Source: Terriglobia bacterium | GTDB lineage: Bacteria; Acidobacteriota; Terriglobia; Versatilivoradales; Versatilivoraceae | Length of the DNA stretch: 64,000 nucleotides | Direction of reading: 5' to 3' | Assembly (NCBI GenBank): GCA_022452285.1 | Contig: JAKUNG010000012.1 | Location: 1-64,000, forward strand | Shown: one piece after another, positions 24,631 to 33,046 of the stretch | How the letters are laid out: each line of letters starts with the position of its first letter | How positions within the stretch are numbered: position 1 is the stretch's first letter | Made by a program: the position numbers and the translations under genes | Notes under the pieces: generated by a model | Database searches by the model: none | Told to the model about the DNA's origin: nothing | Seen by the model: the letters and a program-made list of their open reading frames with translations, nothing else

Positions 24631-25513
24631 ACTCCTCCATTAGGTGACCAACACTAAGATGAGTATATCGTTGGGTTGTGGAAAGATTTTTATGCCCTAA
24701 TAACTCCTGAATTGATCGTAGGTCAGCTCCTGAATTCAAAAGATGCGTGGCAAAGGAGTGTCGCAGTCCATGAGGACTAATTCTTTGCAGTAAGCCAGAT
24801 TTCTGTAAATATTTTTCAATAATACGTCCAACAGAGCGGGGTGTTATTCGGGTGCCACGATAGTTTAAGAAAACTGGTGAAGTAGCGTCAATTGAATCGG
24901 CTAGGTTTAAAACGTTACGTTTATCTATGTAATCCGTTAGAGCTTCATGACAATGCTGTCCAAATGGAACCAATCTTTCTTTTTTACCTTTTCCCCTAAC
25001 TAAAACAATGCTCTCTTTGAAATTAATGTCGCTGATGTTCAATTCTGATAACTCACCAACTCGAAGGCCACAGGCATAAAGTAATTCAAGGATAGCCCGA
25101 TCTCTGTATCCTCTGGGCTGGGAAAGGTCAGGTGATTCTATAAGAATGACGCATTCCTCAACTGTTAGGTGTTGAGGAATCTTCTGACGGATTTTTGGAG
25201 ATCTTATTAACTTTACAGGGTTTTCCTTTAGAATATTTGTTTCACAGAGAAATTTACAGAAAGCTCGCAGGGTTGAAACTTTTCGAGCAATTGATGAATT
25301 TTGAGTTTTCTGGGTGTGGAGGTTTTCTAGAAATTTCCTAATCATTGAAGTGCTGATTTTATTTGTTGAAAACCCTGCTGATTTAGTTGCTGAATTGGTT
25401 GAAATGACAAAAGCTCTGAATTGTTTTAGATCACTAACATAATTTCTTATAGTGTGTTCTGACAAATTACGACCTGCCAAAAATTGAATAAACTTCTTGA
25501 TTTCTATTTCCAT
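24605..25513 (-). CDS. xerC: Tyrosine recombinase XerC
   Basis: 302 residues from the ATG at 25513; a GTG four codons upstream is an alternative. An N-terminal SAM-like core-binding domain (KFIQFLAGRNLSEHTIRNY) precedes the catalytic domain, with Arg in YACGLRVGELSEL, Lys in GKGKKERLVP, HGLRHSFATHLL and the nucleophilic Tyr in TTQRYTHLS. It resolves chromosome dimers at dif together with a partner. XerC is preferred over XerD because of the topA-trmFO-xerC gene order known from many bacteria. It is a core gene, not a sign of integration. Confidence 0.9.
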   Translation of the reverse strand: MEIEIKKFIQFLAGRNLSEHTIRNYVSDLKQFRAFVISTNSATKSAGFSTNKISTSMIRKFLENLHTQKTQNSSIARKVSTLRAFCKFLCETNILKENPVKLIRSPKIRQKIPQHLTVEECVILIESPDLSQPRGYRDRAILELLYACGLRVGELSELNISDINFKESIVLVRGKGKKERLVPFGQHCHEALTDYIDKRNVLNLADSIDATSPVFLNYRGTRITPRSVGRIIEKYLQKSGLLQRISPHGLRHSFATHLLNSGADLRSIQELLGHKNLSTTQRYTHLSVGHLMEEYDRTHPKA

Positions 25514-25573
25514 GTAGTTGAGCACACAAATCTTTTAAATAAAGAAAATGGGATGTTTTTTATTTCATGAACT

Positions 25574-26893
25574 TTATGAAAGTTCGCGGGCAAAGCAAGA
25601 CATTTCTTGAAGAGCCATTTTTATCTGTAACTTGCGTCGTTCCTTTTTACCTAACTTTACCTTGCCAGTTGATCTTTCGATGCTTGGTAAGATGCCGAAG
25701 TTAATATTTTCTGGTTGAAAATTTTCAGGGGGTGCATTAACAAGATAATGAATCAAGGATCCAATTGCTGAAGCTCGAGGAAAGGTTAACAAAGGTTTCC
25801 CTAGTGCTAAATAGGAGGCATTGATTCCAGCAACCAAGCCTGTGGCAATGCATTCAACATACCCTTCAACTCCAGAAAGTTGACCTGCAAAAAAGACGTC
25901 ATGCCTCTTTAATGATTGCAGTGTGGAACTAATCTGTCTTGGAGCATTAATGAAAGTATTTCGGTGCACTTGACCTAGGCGGAGGAAGTGAGCCTCTTCA
26001 AGGCCAGGGATTAATCTAAAAAGCTTTTCTTGTTCACCAAAACGGAGGTGGTTCTGAAAACCTACGATGTTATAACTATCGGCCTTTAAATTTTCTTGCC
26101 TTAACTGTACGGCGGCATAAGGACGTTGCTGAGTGCGAGGATCGATTAGTCCAACTGGCTTCATTGGTCCAAAACGCAGCGTGTCAATTCCTCTACGAGC
26201 CATTTCCTCAATGGGGAGGCAGGCTTCAAAATATAAGTGCTTTTCACATTCGTGTAACGGTACTGATTCTGCATTTACTAACGCTGAGTAAAAATTAAGA
26301 TACTCCTGTTTATTCAATGAACAATTTAGATAATCTGCTCCACCATTTTCGTACCGAGATCCTTGATAAACTTTACTATAGTTAATGCTATCGGCATCAA
26401 CAATTGGACTAATTGCATCATAAAAATATAGGTGGTCTTCACCCATAAATCCTTTAAGGGAATCAGAGAGTCTAGTAGAAGTAAGTGGTCCAGTTGCAAT
26501 GATTATAGGTCCTTTTGAAGGAAGAGTGCTAACTTCTTGTCGAATTATTTGGATATTAGGCACGGATTCTAATCGCTGCGTAACAGCAAGGGAAAAATTG
26601 TTTCGGTCGACAGAAAGTGCTGCACCACTTGGGACTTGATGCTCATTGGCAAACTGGAGCAGGAGAGAATCTAGTTGTTTTAATTCTTGTTTTAAAAGCC
26701 AAGGGGCTGAGCCAATTTGATTTGATTTAAAAGAGTTACTGCAAACAATCTCAGCTAAATATTCTGTTTTATGAGCAAGAGTTGAACAGGTTGGACGCAT
26801 TTCATAAAGTCGGACAGGAATTCCTCGTTGAGCAACTTGCCATGCAGCTTCTGAACCTGCTAGGCCCCCACCGATAATTGTCAATGGTTCCAT
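25574..26893 (-). CDS. trmFO: Folate-dependent tRNA (uracil-54-C5)-methyltransferase TrmFO
   Basis: 439 residues. The FAD-binding start IIGGGLAGSEAAWQVAQRG, YEMRPTCSTLAHKT, CSNSFKSN, and FFAGQLSGVEGYVECIATGL are diagnostic. It forms ribothymidine at tRNA position 54 with methylene-tetrahydrofolate and FAD, replacing SAM-dependent TrmA. This choice of enzyme fits bacteria other than gamma- or beta-proteobacteria. It lies between topA and xerC, a conserved order. Confidence 0.97.
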   Translation of the reverse strand: MEPLTIIGGGLAGSEAAWQVAQRGIPVRLYEMRPTCSTLAHKTEYLAEIVCSNSFKSNQIGSAPWLLKQELKQLDSLLLQFANEHQVPSGAALSVDRNNFSLAVTQRLESVPNIQIIRQEVSTLPSKGPIIIATGPLTSTRLSDSLKGFMGEDHLYFYDAISPIVDADSINYSKVYQGSRYENGGADYLNCSLNKQEYLNFYSALVNAESVPLHECEKHLYFEACLPIEEMARRGIDTLRFGPMKPVGLIDPRTQQRPYAAVQLRQENLKADSYNIVGFQNHLRFGEQEKLFRLIPGLEEAHFLRLGQVHRNTFINAPRQISSTLQSLKRHDVFFAGQLSGVEGYVECIATGLVAGINASYLALGKPLLTFPRASAIGSLIHYLVNAPPENFQPENINFGILPSIERSTGKVKLGKKERRKLQIKMALQEMSCFARELS

Positions 26894-27025
26894 TTCTGTT
26901 CTCTGAGAATTAAGACCTAAGATCTATTGAAAACCTAGTTTTAATAGTCAGTAAGATTAATTATGTCTCAATCTTTTTCGAGACTAGGGTTAATTAATAG
27001 ATTGATAAGAAACGAGAAAGAAAAA

Positions 27026-29440
27026 TTATTTCAGTGGAACTTCCAATATTTTTTGATAATCACAGTTTTCAGAAATGCAGGAATAAAAGTTGCCCTGTTT
27101 TTTTGAAAATTTTTCAACAACGAATTTGTTTCCACATTCAGGACAGGATTCATTGATAGGTTTGTTCCAAATGCTGAAATTGCAATTAGGATATTGATCA
27201 CAGGCATAAAAAATCTTTCCACGTCGGGATTTTTTTTCTACGATTTCTCCGTTACATTCTACTTCAGGACAAGGAACCCCTACGGTCTTCTTTTTAACAT
27301 ATTTGCATTCAGGGTAATTACTGCAGGCTGTAAATTCTCCATAGCGACCCTGCTTAATGACTAGGGACTTTCCACAGTTAGGGCAATTTTCCTTTAATTG
27401 AATGTCTAAGGCGGGCATCTTGTCTGAGCCTGAAGTGATTATTCTTTTTGTTGTTTTGCATTTGGGATATCCAGTACAGGCGAGGAATTGACCAAAGCGT
27501 CCTCTTTTTAGTGCCATTGGTTTCCCACATTTTTCACAAACTTCAACAGATGCTTGATTTTCTGTAGTAGGTTTACTTGTCCCTTCACTTGTTAATTCAA
27601 GTTCACGTGTATTTTTACAGTCTGGATATCCTGAACAAGCTACAAATTTTCCATGACGCCCCCACTTAACTACCATTGGCTGGCCACACTTTTCACAATT
27701 GTCCCCAGTGGGTTCTTCCATCTTCTTAATGTCGCGCATATTTTTATGAGCTCTTTCCAGATCCAACTGAAATTTTTCATAAAAAGATTCGAGAGCCTTG
27801 TTCCAAAGGAGTTTGCCTTCCCCGATTTCATCTAATTGTTCTTCCATACGAGCTGTATACTGAATGTCAAAAATGTCTGTAAAATTTTCGACTAGTAGAT
27901 CATTCACAATAAGACCTAATTCAGTTGGGTTAAATTTTCCTGATTCTCGCAGAGCATACTCTCGTTCTTGTAGGGTTGTAAGAATAGAAGAATAGGTGGA
28001 GGGACGGCCGATGCCTTTTTCTTCTAATATCTTTACCAAAGTTGCTTCGGTAAATCTAGGAGGTGGTTGGGTAAAATGTTGTTCAGGTAAAAATTGTTCC
28101 AATTTTATGTTGTCGCCTTTTTTTAATTTGGGAAGATTATTGGATCGCTCTTCTTCATTAATGTCTTTTTCATCCTTGCCTTCTTGATAGATCTTTTGAG
28201 AACCGTCAAATTTGAGAACTGAACCGGATGCTTTAAAGAGATATCTTCCTGCACTAATCTCGATTGATGTTTGGTCAAACAATGCAGGTTTCATTTGGGA
28301 AGCAACAAAGCGTTGCCAGATAAGTTTGTACAATCTAAACTGATCATCATTGAGGAATGATTTAATTTCATCTGGATGTCGTGTTGATGTTGGCCTTATT
28401 GCTTCATGAGCATCCTGGGCAGCTTTACGACTGCGGTAAAAATTTGCTTTTTCAGGTAAATATTGCGCTCCGTATGTTTTGTCTATAAAAGCTCGAACTT
28501 CCTTTAAGGCATCATCGGAAACCCTAAGGGAGTCTGTCCTCATGTATGTAATTAAACCTACACTGCCTTCTTTCCCTAATTCTATACCTGCATGTAGTTG
28601 TTGGGCTACAAGCATAGTTTTTTTGACTGTAAACCTTAGTTTGCGGGCAGCATCCTGTTGTAGTTTGCTAGTAATAAAAGGCGGAAGGGGATTTCGTTTT
28701 TTTTCTTTAGTGGTTACTTGGTCTACATAGAAATCAGATTTTGTTAAGTCTTTTATAATATTTTCAGTTTGTTCCTTAGTTTTGAGTTTAATAGTTTTGC
28801 CATCTATTTTTTGAAGAAGGGCATCAAACGAAGGTGGATAGGGACCATGAAGTTTTGCCGTGAGGGTCCAGGACTCTTCTGGTTGAAAAGCCTTAATTTC
28901 TCTTTCTCGCTCTGCTATTAAACGCAAAGCAACGGTTTGCACACGACCAGCAGAAATTCCACGTCGAACCTTATCCCAAAGTAGAGGGCTTACCTTATAT
29001 CCAACAATTCGATCTACAATTCTTCGTGCTTGTTGAGATTCAACTAACTTAGAATTAATTTCTCCGGGAGTTTTAAAAGCCTGTTGTATGGCTTTTTTGG
29101 TGATTTCATTAAAAAGGACTCTATAAAATATTTTTTTCTTTCCTGAGAGAATCTCAGACAAATGCCAACCAATAGCTTCTCCTTCTCGATCAGGATCAGT
29201 AGCAATATAAATGAGATTCACACCTCGGGCTGCGGCCTTAAGTTCTTTGACAATTTTGTCTTTACCTGGGGAAATCTCATAGGTTGGTTTGAATTGATCA
29301 GCAACATCAACACCAAGTCCTTTTTTGGGAAGATCTCTAAAGTGTCCTACAGAGGCTTTAACGTTAAAATCTTTGCCAAGATAACGTTTAATAGTTTTTG
29401 CTTTAGCAGGTGATTCAACAATAACTAAAGATTTTGTCAT
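27026..29440 (-). CDS. topA: DNA topoisomerase I with five C-terminal zinc ribbons
   Basis: 804 residues. A Toprim domain (VIVESPAKAKTIKRYLG, ATDPDREGEAIGWHL), the type IA core with catalytic Tyr in GLITYMRTDS, and from about residue 570 five tandem C4 zinc ribbons. The first three follow C-x2-C...ACxxYPxC (CEKCGQPM, CEKCGKPM, CPNCGKSL), the fourth has C-x4-C spacing (CPEVEC), and the fifth starts CPECGNK. It relaxes negative supercoils. First gene of the minus-strand run towards queG. Confidence 0.97.
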   Translation of the reverse strand: MTKSLVIVESPAKAKTIKRYLGKDFNVKASVGHFRDLPKKGLGVDVADQFKPTYEISPGKDKIVKELKAAARGVNLIYIATDPDREGEAIGWHLSEILSGKKKIFYRVLFNEITKKAIQQAFKTPGEINSKLVESQQARRIVDRIVGYKVSPLLWDKVRRGISAGRVQTVALRLIAEREREIKAFQPEESWTLTAKLHGPYPPSFDALLQKIDGKTIKLKTKEQTENIIKDLTKSDFYVDQVTTKEKKRNPLPPFITSKLQQDAARKLRFTVKKTMLVAQQLHAGIELGKEGSVGLITYMRTDSLRVSDDALKEVRAFIDKTYGAQYLPEKANFYRSRKAAQDAHEAIRPTSTRHPDEIKSFLNDDQFRLYKLIWQRFVASQMKPALFDQTSIEISAGRYLFKASGSVLKFDGSQKIYQEGKDEKDINEEERSNNLPKLKKGDNIKLEQFLPEQHFTQPPPRFTEATLVKILEEKGIGRPSTYSSILTTLQEREYALRESGKFNPTELGLIVNDLLVENFTDIFDIQYTARMEEQLDEIGEGKLLWNKALESFYEKFQLDLERAHKNMRDIKKMEEPTGDNCEKCGQPMVVKWGRHGKFVACSGYPDCKNTRELELTSEGTSKPTTENQASVEVCEKCGKPMALKRGRFGQFLACTGYPKCKTTKRIITSGSDKMPALDIQLKENCPNCGKSLVIKQGRYGEFTACSNYPECKYVKKKTVGVPCPEVECNGEIVEKKSRRGKIFYACDQYPNCNFSIWNKPINESCPECGNKFVVEKFSKKQGNFYSCISENCDYQKILEVPLK

Positions 29441-30053
29441 AGGTTTTTCTAGGTCTTACTATTTTTATTACAAAAGAATATTGCTGTTAGCAAATGCGTA
29501 GCATATTCATATTTTTAATTTATTTTCGAGATAAATAAACCTACTTTTCTTTTCTTTTACTGAGACTGGTAGCACAAAAGTTTGGATTATGTCAACTGAG
29601 TCTGCAGATGAATCGGTCTATTTCAATTCATATAATATTCTTTTCATAAACTCAGACTCAAAATATCATTAGATGTAACTTAAGTAGAATTTTAATTGGG
29701 TACGGGTGTGAAAAAGAGATAAAGTGCCCTGTCAGATAAGGGTGTTCAGGGAAAAATGAGGTCTAAAATTTTTATGTTTAAAGACAGATTAGTTGGCATG
29801 AAAACACAAATGTTGAGTAATGGCAAAGTTAGGATAATTAGTTTAGATAAAATGCGTTCTTTCAAGTTATAAAAGTTACTAGAGTTCTTTTCACTGATGG
29901 TTTAGTTTTATATAAATAAATAAAGGTCGCGACTGGTGATTAAAAACACCAAACTTATTGTTTGATGCTGTCACGTTGTTAACTAGAAAAGATCATGCTA
30001 ATGTATTTTACCGCGATTGACGAGGATGTCTCTTTGAGTGGTAATTTGATTTC
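29441..30053. other. Largest intergenic gap; divergent control region of topA and cysM
   Basis: About 613 bases with no coding frame I can support. It lies between two divergent genes and must hold the topA and cysM promoters. By eye I find no riboswitch, T-box, tRNA or RNase P/4.5S RNA motif. A small hairpin (GGTG...CACC, near 29954-29971) lies upstream of cysM. Confidence 0.5.
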
Positions 30054-30995
30054 ATGAAACTTCGAAAACCTGAAACAGATCATAAAACAGATATTTTAAG
30101 CACCATTGGAAATACGCCTTTAATCAACCTTAAGAGAATATCGAAGCATTGTCCTAGGGTTCAAATTTATGGGAAGGCTGAATGGTTTAATCCAGGGGGG
30201 TCAGTGAAAGATCGTCCTGCATTAAATATGATCCAAAAAGGTGAACGAAATGGGACATTAGGATCAGGAAAAATTCTACTTGATGCAACCTCTGGAAATA
30301 CAGGAATTGCTTATGCCATGATTGGTGCAGTCAAAGGAATTCCTGTAAAATTAGCGATGCCGGAAAATGTAACACCAGAGCGTCTTAAGATCTTGAAAGC
30401 ATATGGTGCTGAATTAGTTTTGACAAGTGGAAGAAAAGGTTCAGACGGGGCTATCTTAATGGCTAAAGAGCTCTATGCAGAAAAACCCGATTGTTATTTC
30501 TATCCTGATCAGTATGGAAATCCAGCTAACTGGCAAGCTCATTACCAAACTACTGCTTCGGAGATTTATGAACAGACAAATGGTCTTATTACACATTTTG
30601 TGACAGGACTAGGTACTACGGGCACCTTTATAGGAACAAGTCGGAAGCTGAAGGAATTAAATTCAGTTATCCAGTGTTTTTCTATGCAACCAGATTCACC
30701 TTTACATGGGTTAGAGGGAATGAAACACATGCCTTCTTCTATTGTGCCTGGTATTTATGATTCCAGGGTAGCAGATGGAGAATTAAATGTATCTACTGAA
30801 GCAGCTCAAGAGATGGTTCTGCGTTTAGCCCAGGAAGAAGGTCTGCTTGTTGGGATCTCAGCTGGAGCTAATGTCGTGGCTGCTATGAAGTTAGCTGAGA
30901 ATATAGAAACAGGAATAGTAGTAACTATACTTTGTGATGGTGGAATGAAATACTTGAACGAACGGTTTTGGGAAACTGGATCGAATGGTCATTAA
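30054..30995 (+). CDS. cysM: Cysteine synthase, CysM type
   Basis: 313 residues of fold-type II PLP enzyme. The PLP lysine is in GGSVKDRPA, followed by DATSGNTGIAYAM and GLGTTGTFIGTSRKL. It condenses an activated serine with sulfide, thiosulfate or a thiocarboxylated carrier protein to give cysteine. The adjacent JAMM peptidase and Ubl-E1 fusion make the carrier-dependent route (as with CysM/CysO/Mec+ in mycobacteria) the most likely. The gene overlaps the JAMM gene by 11 bases. The next genes follow on the same strand up to 35.9 kb. Confidence 0.92.
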   Translation: MKLRKPETDHKTDILSTIGNTPLINLKRISKHCPRVQIYGKAEWFNPGGSVKDRPALNMIQKGERNGTLGSGKILLDATSGNTGIAYAMIGAVKGIPVKLAMPENVTPERLKILKAYGAELVLTSGRKGSDGAILMAKELYAEKPDCYFYPDQYGNPANWQAHYQTTASEIYEQTNGLITHFVTGLGTTGTFIGTSRKLKELNSVIQCFSMQPDSPLHGLEGMKHMPSSIVPGIYDSRVADGELNVSTEAAQEMVLRLAQEEGLLVGISAGANVVAAMKLAENIETGIVVTILCDGGMKYLNERFWETGSNGH

Positions 30996-31410
30996 ACTGA
31001 GATCAGAGCATCTGTTGGAGATTGAAAATCATGGCAAAGAAACCTATCCGATGGAATGTTGTGGATTATTATTGGGCAAAATCTCCAATGATGAAAAAAT
31101 TGTTATTCAAATCCTTAAGGCAAAAAATGAACGAGAGCAGCAGCAGCAGCATAACCGCTTCCTTATTTCACCTAGAACAATGTTTGATTCTCAAAAAATC
31201 GCTAGGGCTAATAAGATGGATATTTTAGGTTTTTACCATTCCCATCCTGATGCAGAAGCTTGTCCATCTAAGTTTGATTTGGATCACGCGTGGCCTTTTT
31301 ATGCTTATGTCATACTTTCTGTAAAAAAGGGAAAGACAAAAACGATGACATGTTGGAAATTATCCAAAGACCGGTCTATTTTTGAATCTGAAGAAATTGT
31401 AAGAAGTTAA
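30985..31410 (+). CDS. JAMM/MPN+ metallopeptidase (Mec+ type)
   Basis: 141 residues. A complete JAMM zinc site: Glu24 in MECCGLLLG, then GFYHSHPDAEACPSKFD with His85, His87, Ser95 and Asp98. Family members cleave after the C-terminal Gly-Gly of ubiquitin-like proteins; Mec+ releases cysteine from the CysO-cysteine adduct. The gene starts inside the last codons of cysM and precedes a fusion gene carrying a Ubl-like domain with an internal GG, an obvious candidate substrate. The GGC-type neighbours are visible; the cleavage reaction is inference. Confidence 0.9.
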   Translation: MVIKLRSEHLLEIENHGKETYPMECCGLLLGKISNDEKIVIQILKAKNEREQQQQHNRFLISPRTMFDSQKIARANKMDILGFYHSHPDAEACPSKFDLDHAWPFYAYVILSVKKGKTKTMTCWKLSKDRSIFESEEIVRS

Positions 31411-31509
31411 AAGTAGGATGTGAAAGATCACTAAAACAATATAAAGAAGAAATAGAATAAGTAAAACTGTATTAGACATGATGCTATAAATACCTACCAA
31501 GGAGGCAAA

Positions 31510-32967
31510 ATGGCTTTAAAAGTGCTTCTGCCAGTGGCCCTAAGACATCTAACAGGCAATCAAGATGAAGTGGACCTTAATGGTAAAGATGTTGGCGAAG
31601 TTATGAATGAATTAGTCAATCGTTTTCCTGAATTAAAGACTCATCTCTTTAACGAAAATGGTCAAATTCGAAACTTCGTCAATATATACCGTAATGATGA
31701 AGATGTTCGTTATTTAGATAATGATCAAACAAGTGTGAAAGAAGGAGATATTATTAGCATAGTACCTTCAATTGCTGGAGGATCCCTTGAGTCAATCAAT
31801 GATACCTATTCCAACATGGAGCTAAGTAAGAATGAGATTGAGCGTTATAGCCGACATCTGATAATGCCTGAAGTTGGAATGGAAGGTCAAAAAAGACTGA
31901 AGGCCACAAAAATATTGTTAATTGGGACTGGTGGCTTAGGTGCCCCTTTGGGTCTTTATTTAGCAGCGGCTGGTGTAGGCACACTTGGATTGGTTGATTT
32001 TGACGTGGTAGATTTTAGTAATCTTCAGCGTCAAATAATTCATAGTACGGCAGATGTTGGTCGCCCAAAGCTTGAATCTGCTCAAGAAAAAATACTAGCA
32101 ATTAATCCAAATGTGAAAGTAGAAACATACAATGCTGCTTTAAGGTCGGATAATGCTTTGGACATAATTAAAGATTATGATGTTGTAATTGATGGAACGG
32201 ATAACTTCCCTACAAGATATTTGGTAAATGATGCTTGCGTTTTGCTTGATAAGCCTAATGTTTATGGCAGCATCTTTCGATTCGAAGGTCAGGCATCGGT
32301 TTTTTATGCTAAAGAGGGACCATGTTATCGATGTTTATATCCAGAACCACCACCTCCTGGATTAGTTCCTAGCTGTGCTGAAGGAGGTGTGCTGGGAATT
32401 CTACCTGGAATAATTGGACTTATTCAGGCAACTGAAGGAATTAAATTAGCCCTAGGAAAGGGGCAGTCATTAGTGGGTAGATTAGTACTTTATGATGCTT
32501 TAGCAATGAAGTTTCGCGAACTTAAACTACGGAAAAATCCAAAGTGTGTAGTGTGTGGGGAAAATCCTACCGTTACTCAACTGATTGACTACGAGCAATT
32601 TTGTGGTGTGACTCCTGAATTAGGGCCTAACGTAGACTTGTCTGAAGATTCTGGAGAGATTACACCTGCAGAGTTAAAAAGCGTATTAGATTCGGGAGAG
32701 AAGTTGACAATTTTAGATGTACGTGAGCCTCATGAATATGAAATTAGTTCGCTGTCAAACTCCATTTTAATACCTTTAGGACAACTCCCATCTCGAATGA
32801 ATGAATTAAATCGTCAAGATAATATCGTTGTCCATTGTAAGATGGGAGGGAGGAGTGCGAAGGCAGTGGAGCTGATGAAACAAGCTGGTTTTAATCAGGT
32901 TAAGAATTTAACAGGTGGTATCAACCGCTGGGCTGAGGAAGTAGACCCGTCGTTACCTCGCTACTGA
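31510..32967 (+). CDS. MoaD/ThiS-like carrier fused to MoeB-type E1 and rhodanese
   Basis: 485 residues in three domains. Residues 1-91 are a beta-grasp sulfur-carrier domain ending VPSIAGG, with the Gly90-Gly91 pair typical of a free carrier C-terminus. Residues 105-350 are an E1-like adenylyltransferase (MoeB/ThiF) with ATP loop GTGGLGAP, the Zn cysteines C272, C275, C346 and C349, and Cys289 in SCAEGGVLG. Residues 380-485 are a rhodanese with the active-site loop HCKMGGRSA (Cys443). It should activate the carrier with ATP and load sulfur as a thiocarboxylate. It is preceded by a GGAGG site and lies in the cysM-JAMM unit. Confidence 0.92.
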   Translation: MALKVLLPVALRHLTGNQDEVDLNGKDVGEVMNELVNRFPELKTHLFNENGQIRNFVNIYRNDEDVRYLDNDQTSVKEGDIISIVPSIAGGSLESINDTYSNMELSKNEIERYSRHLIMPEVGMEGQKRLKATKILLIGTGGLGAPLGLYLAAAGVGTLGLVDFDVVDFSNLQRQIIHSTADVGRPKLESAQEKILAINPNVKVETYNAALRSDNALDIIKDYDVVIDGTDNFPTRYLVNDACVLLDKPNVYGSIFRFEGQASVFYAKEGPCYRCLYPEPPPPGLVPSCAEGGVLGILPGIIGLIQATEGIKLALGKGQSLVGRLVLYDALAMKFRELKLRKNPKCVVCGENPTVTQLIDYEQFCGVTPELGPNVDLSEDSGEITPAELKSVLDSGEKLTILDVREPHEYEISSLSNSILIPLGQLPSRMNELNRQDNIVVHCKMGGRSAKAVELMKQAGFNQVKNLTGGINRWAEEVDPSLPRY

Positions 32968-33046
32968 GTCTACTCCATAACATCATGCCTTAAGATGTTT
33001 AAAATTTAAAAGAGAATTCAGTCCTCTAATAGATATGAGGAGATGT

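Noticed and set aside
24605-25513. Tyrosine recombinase as a mark of a prophage or integrative element
   Set aside because: The gene is XerC in the conserved topA-trmFO-xerC order, with no integrase-type extension, att repeats or phage genes around it.
27031-27222. Short minus-strand frame inside the 3' end of topA
   Set aside because: It is out of frame with the zinc-ribbon coding region and shows no independent features.
29441-30053. A SAM riboswitch or T-box leader upstream of cysM
   Set aside because: I looked for the conserved helices and the specifier/T-box TGGNACC motif and found none by eye; a covariance search would be decisive.
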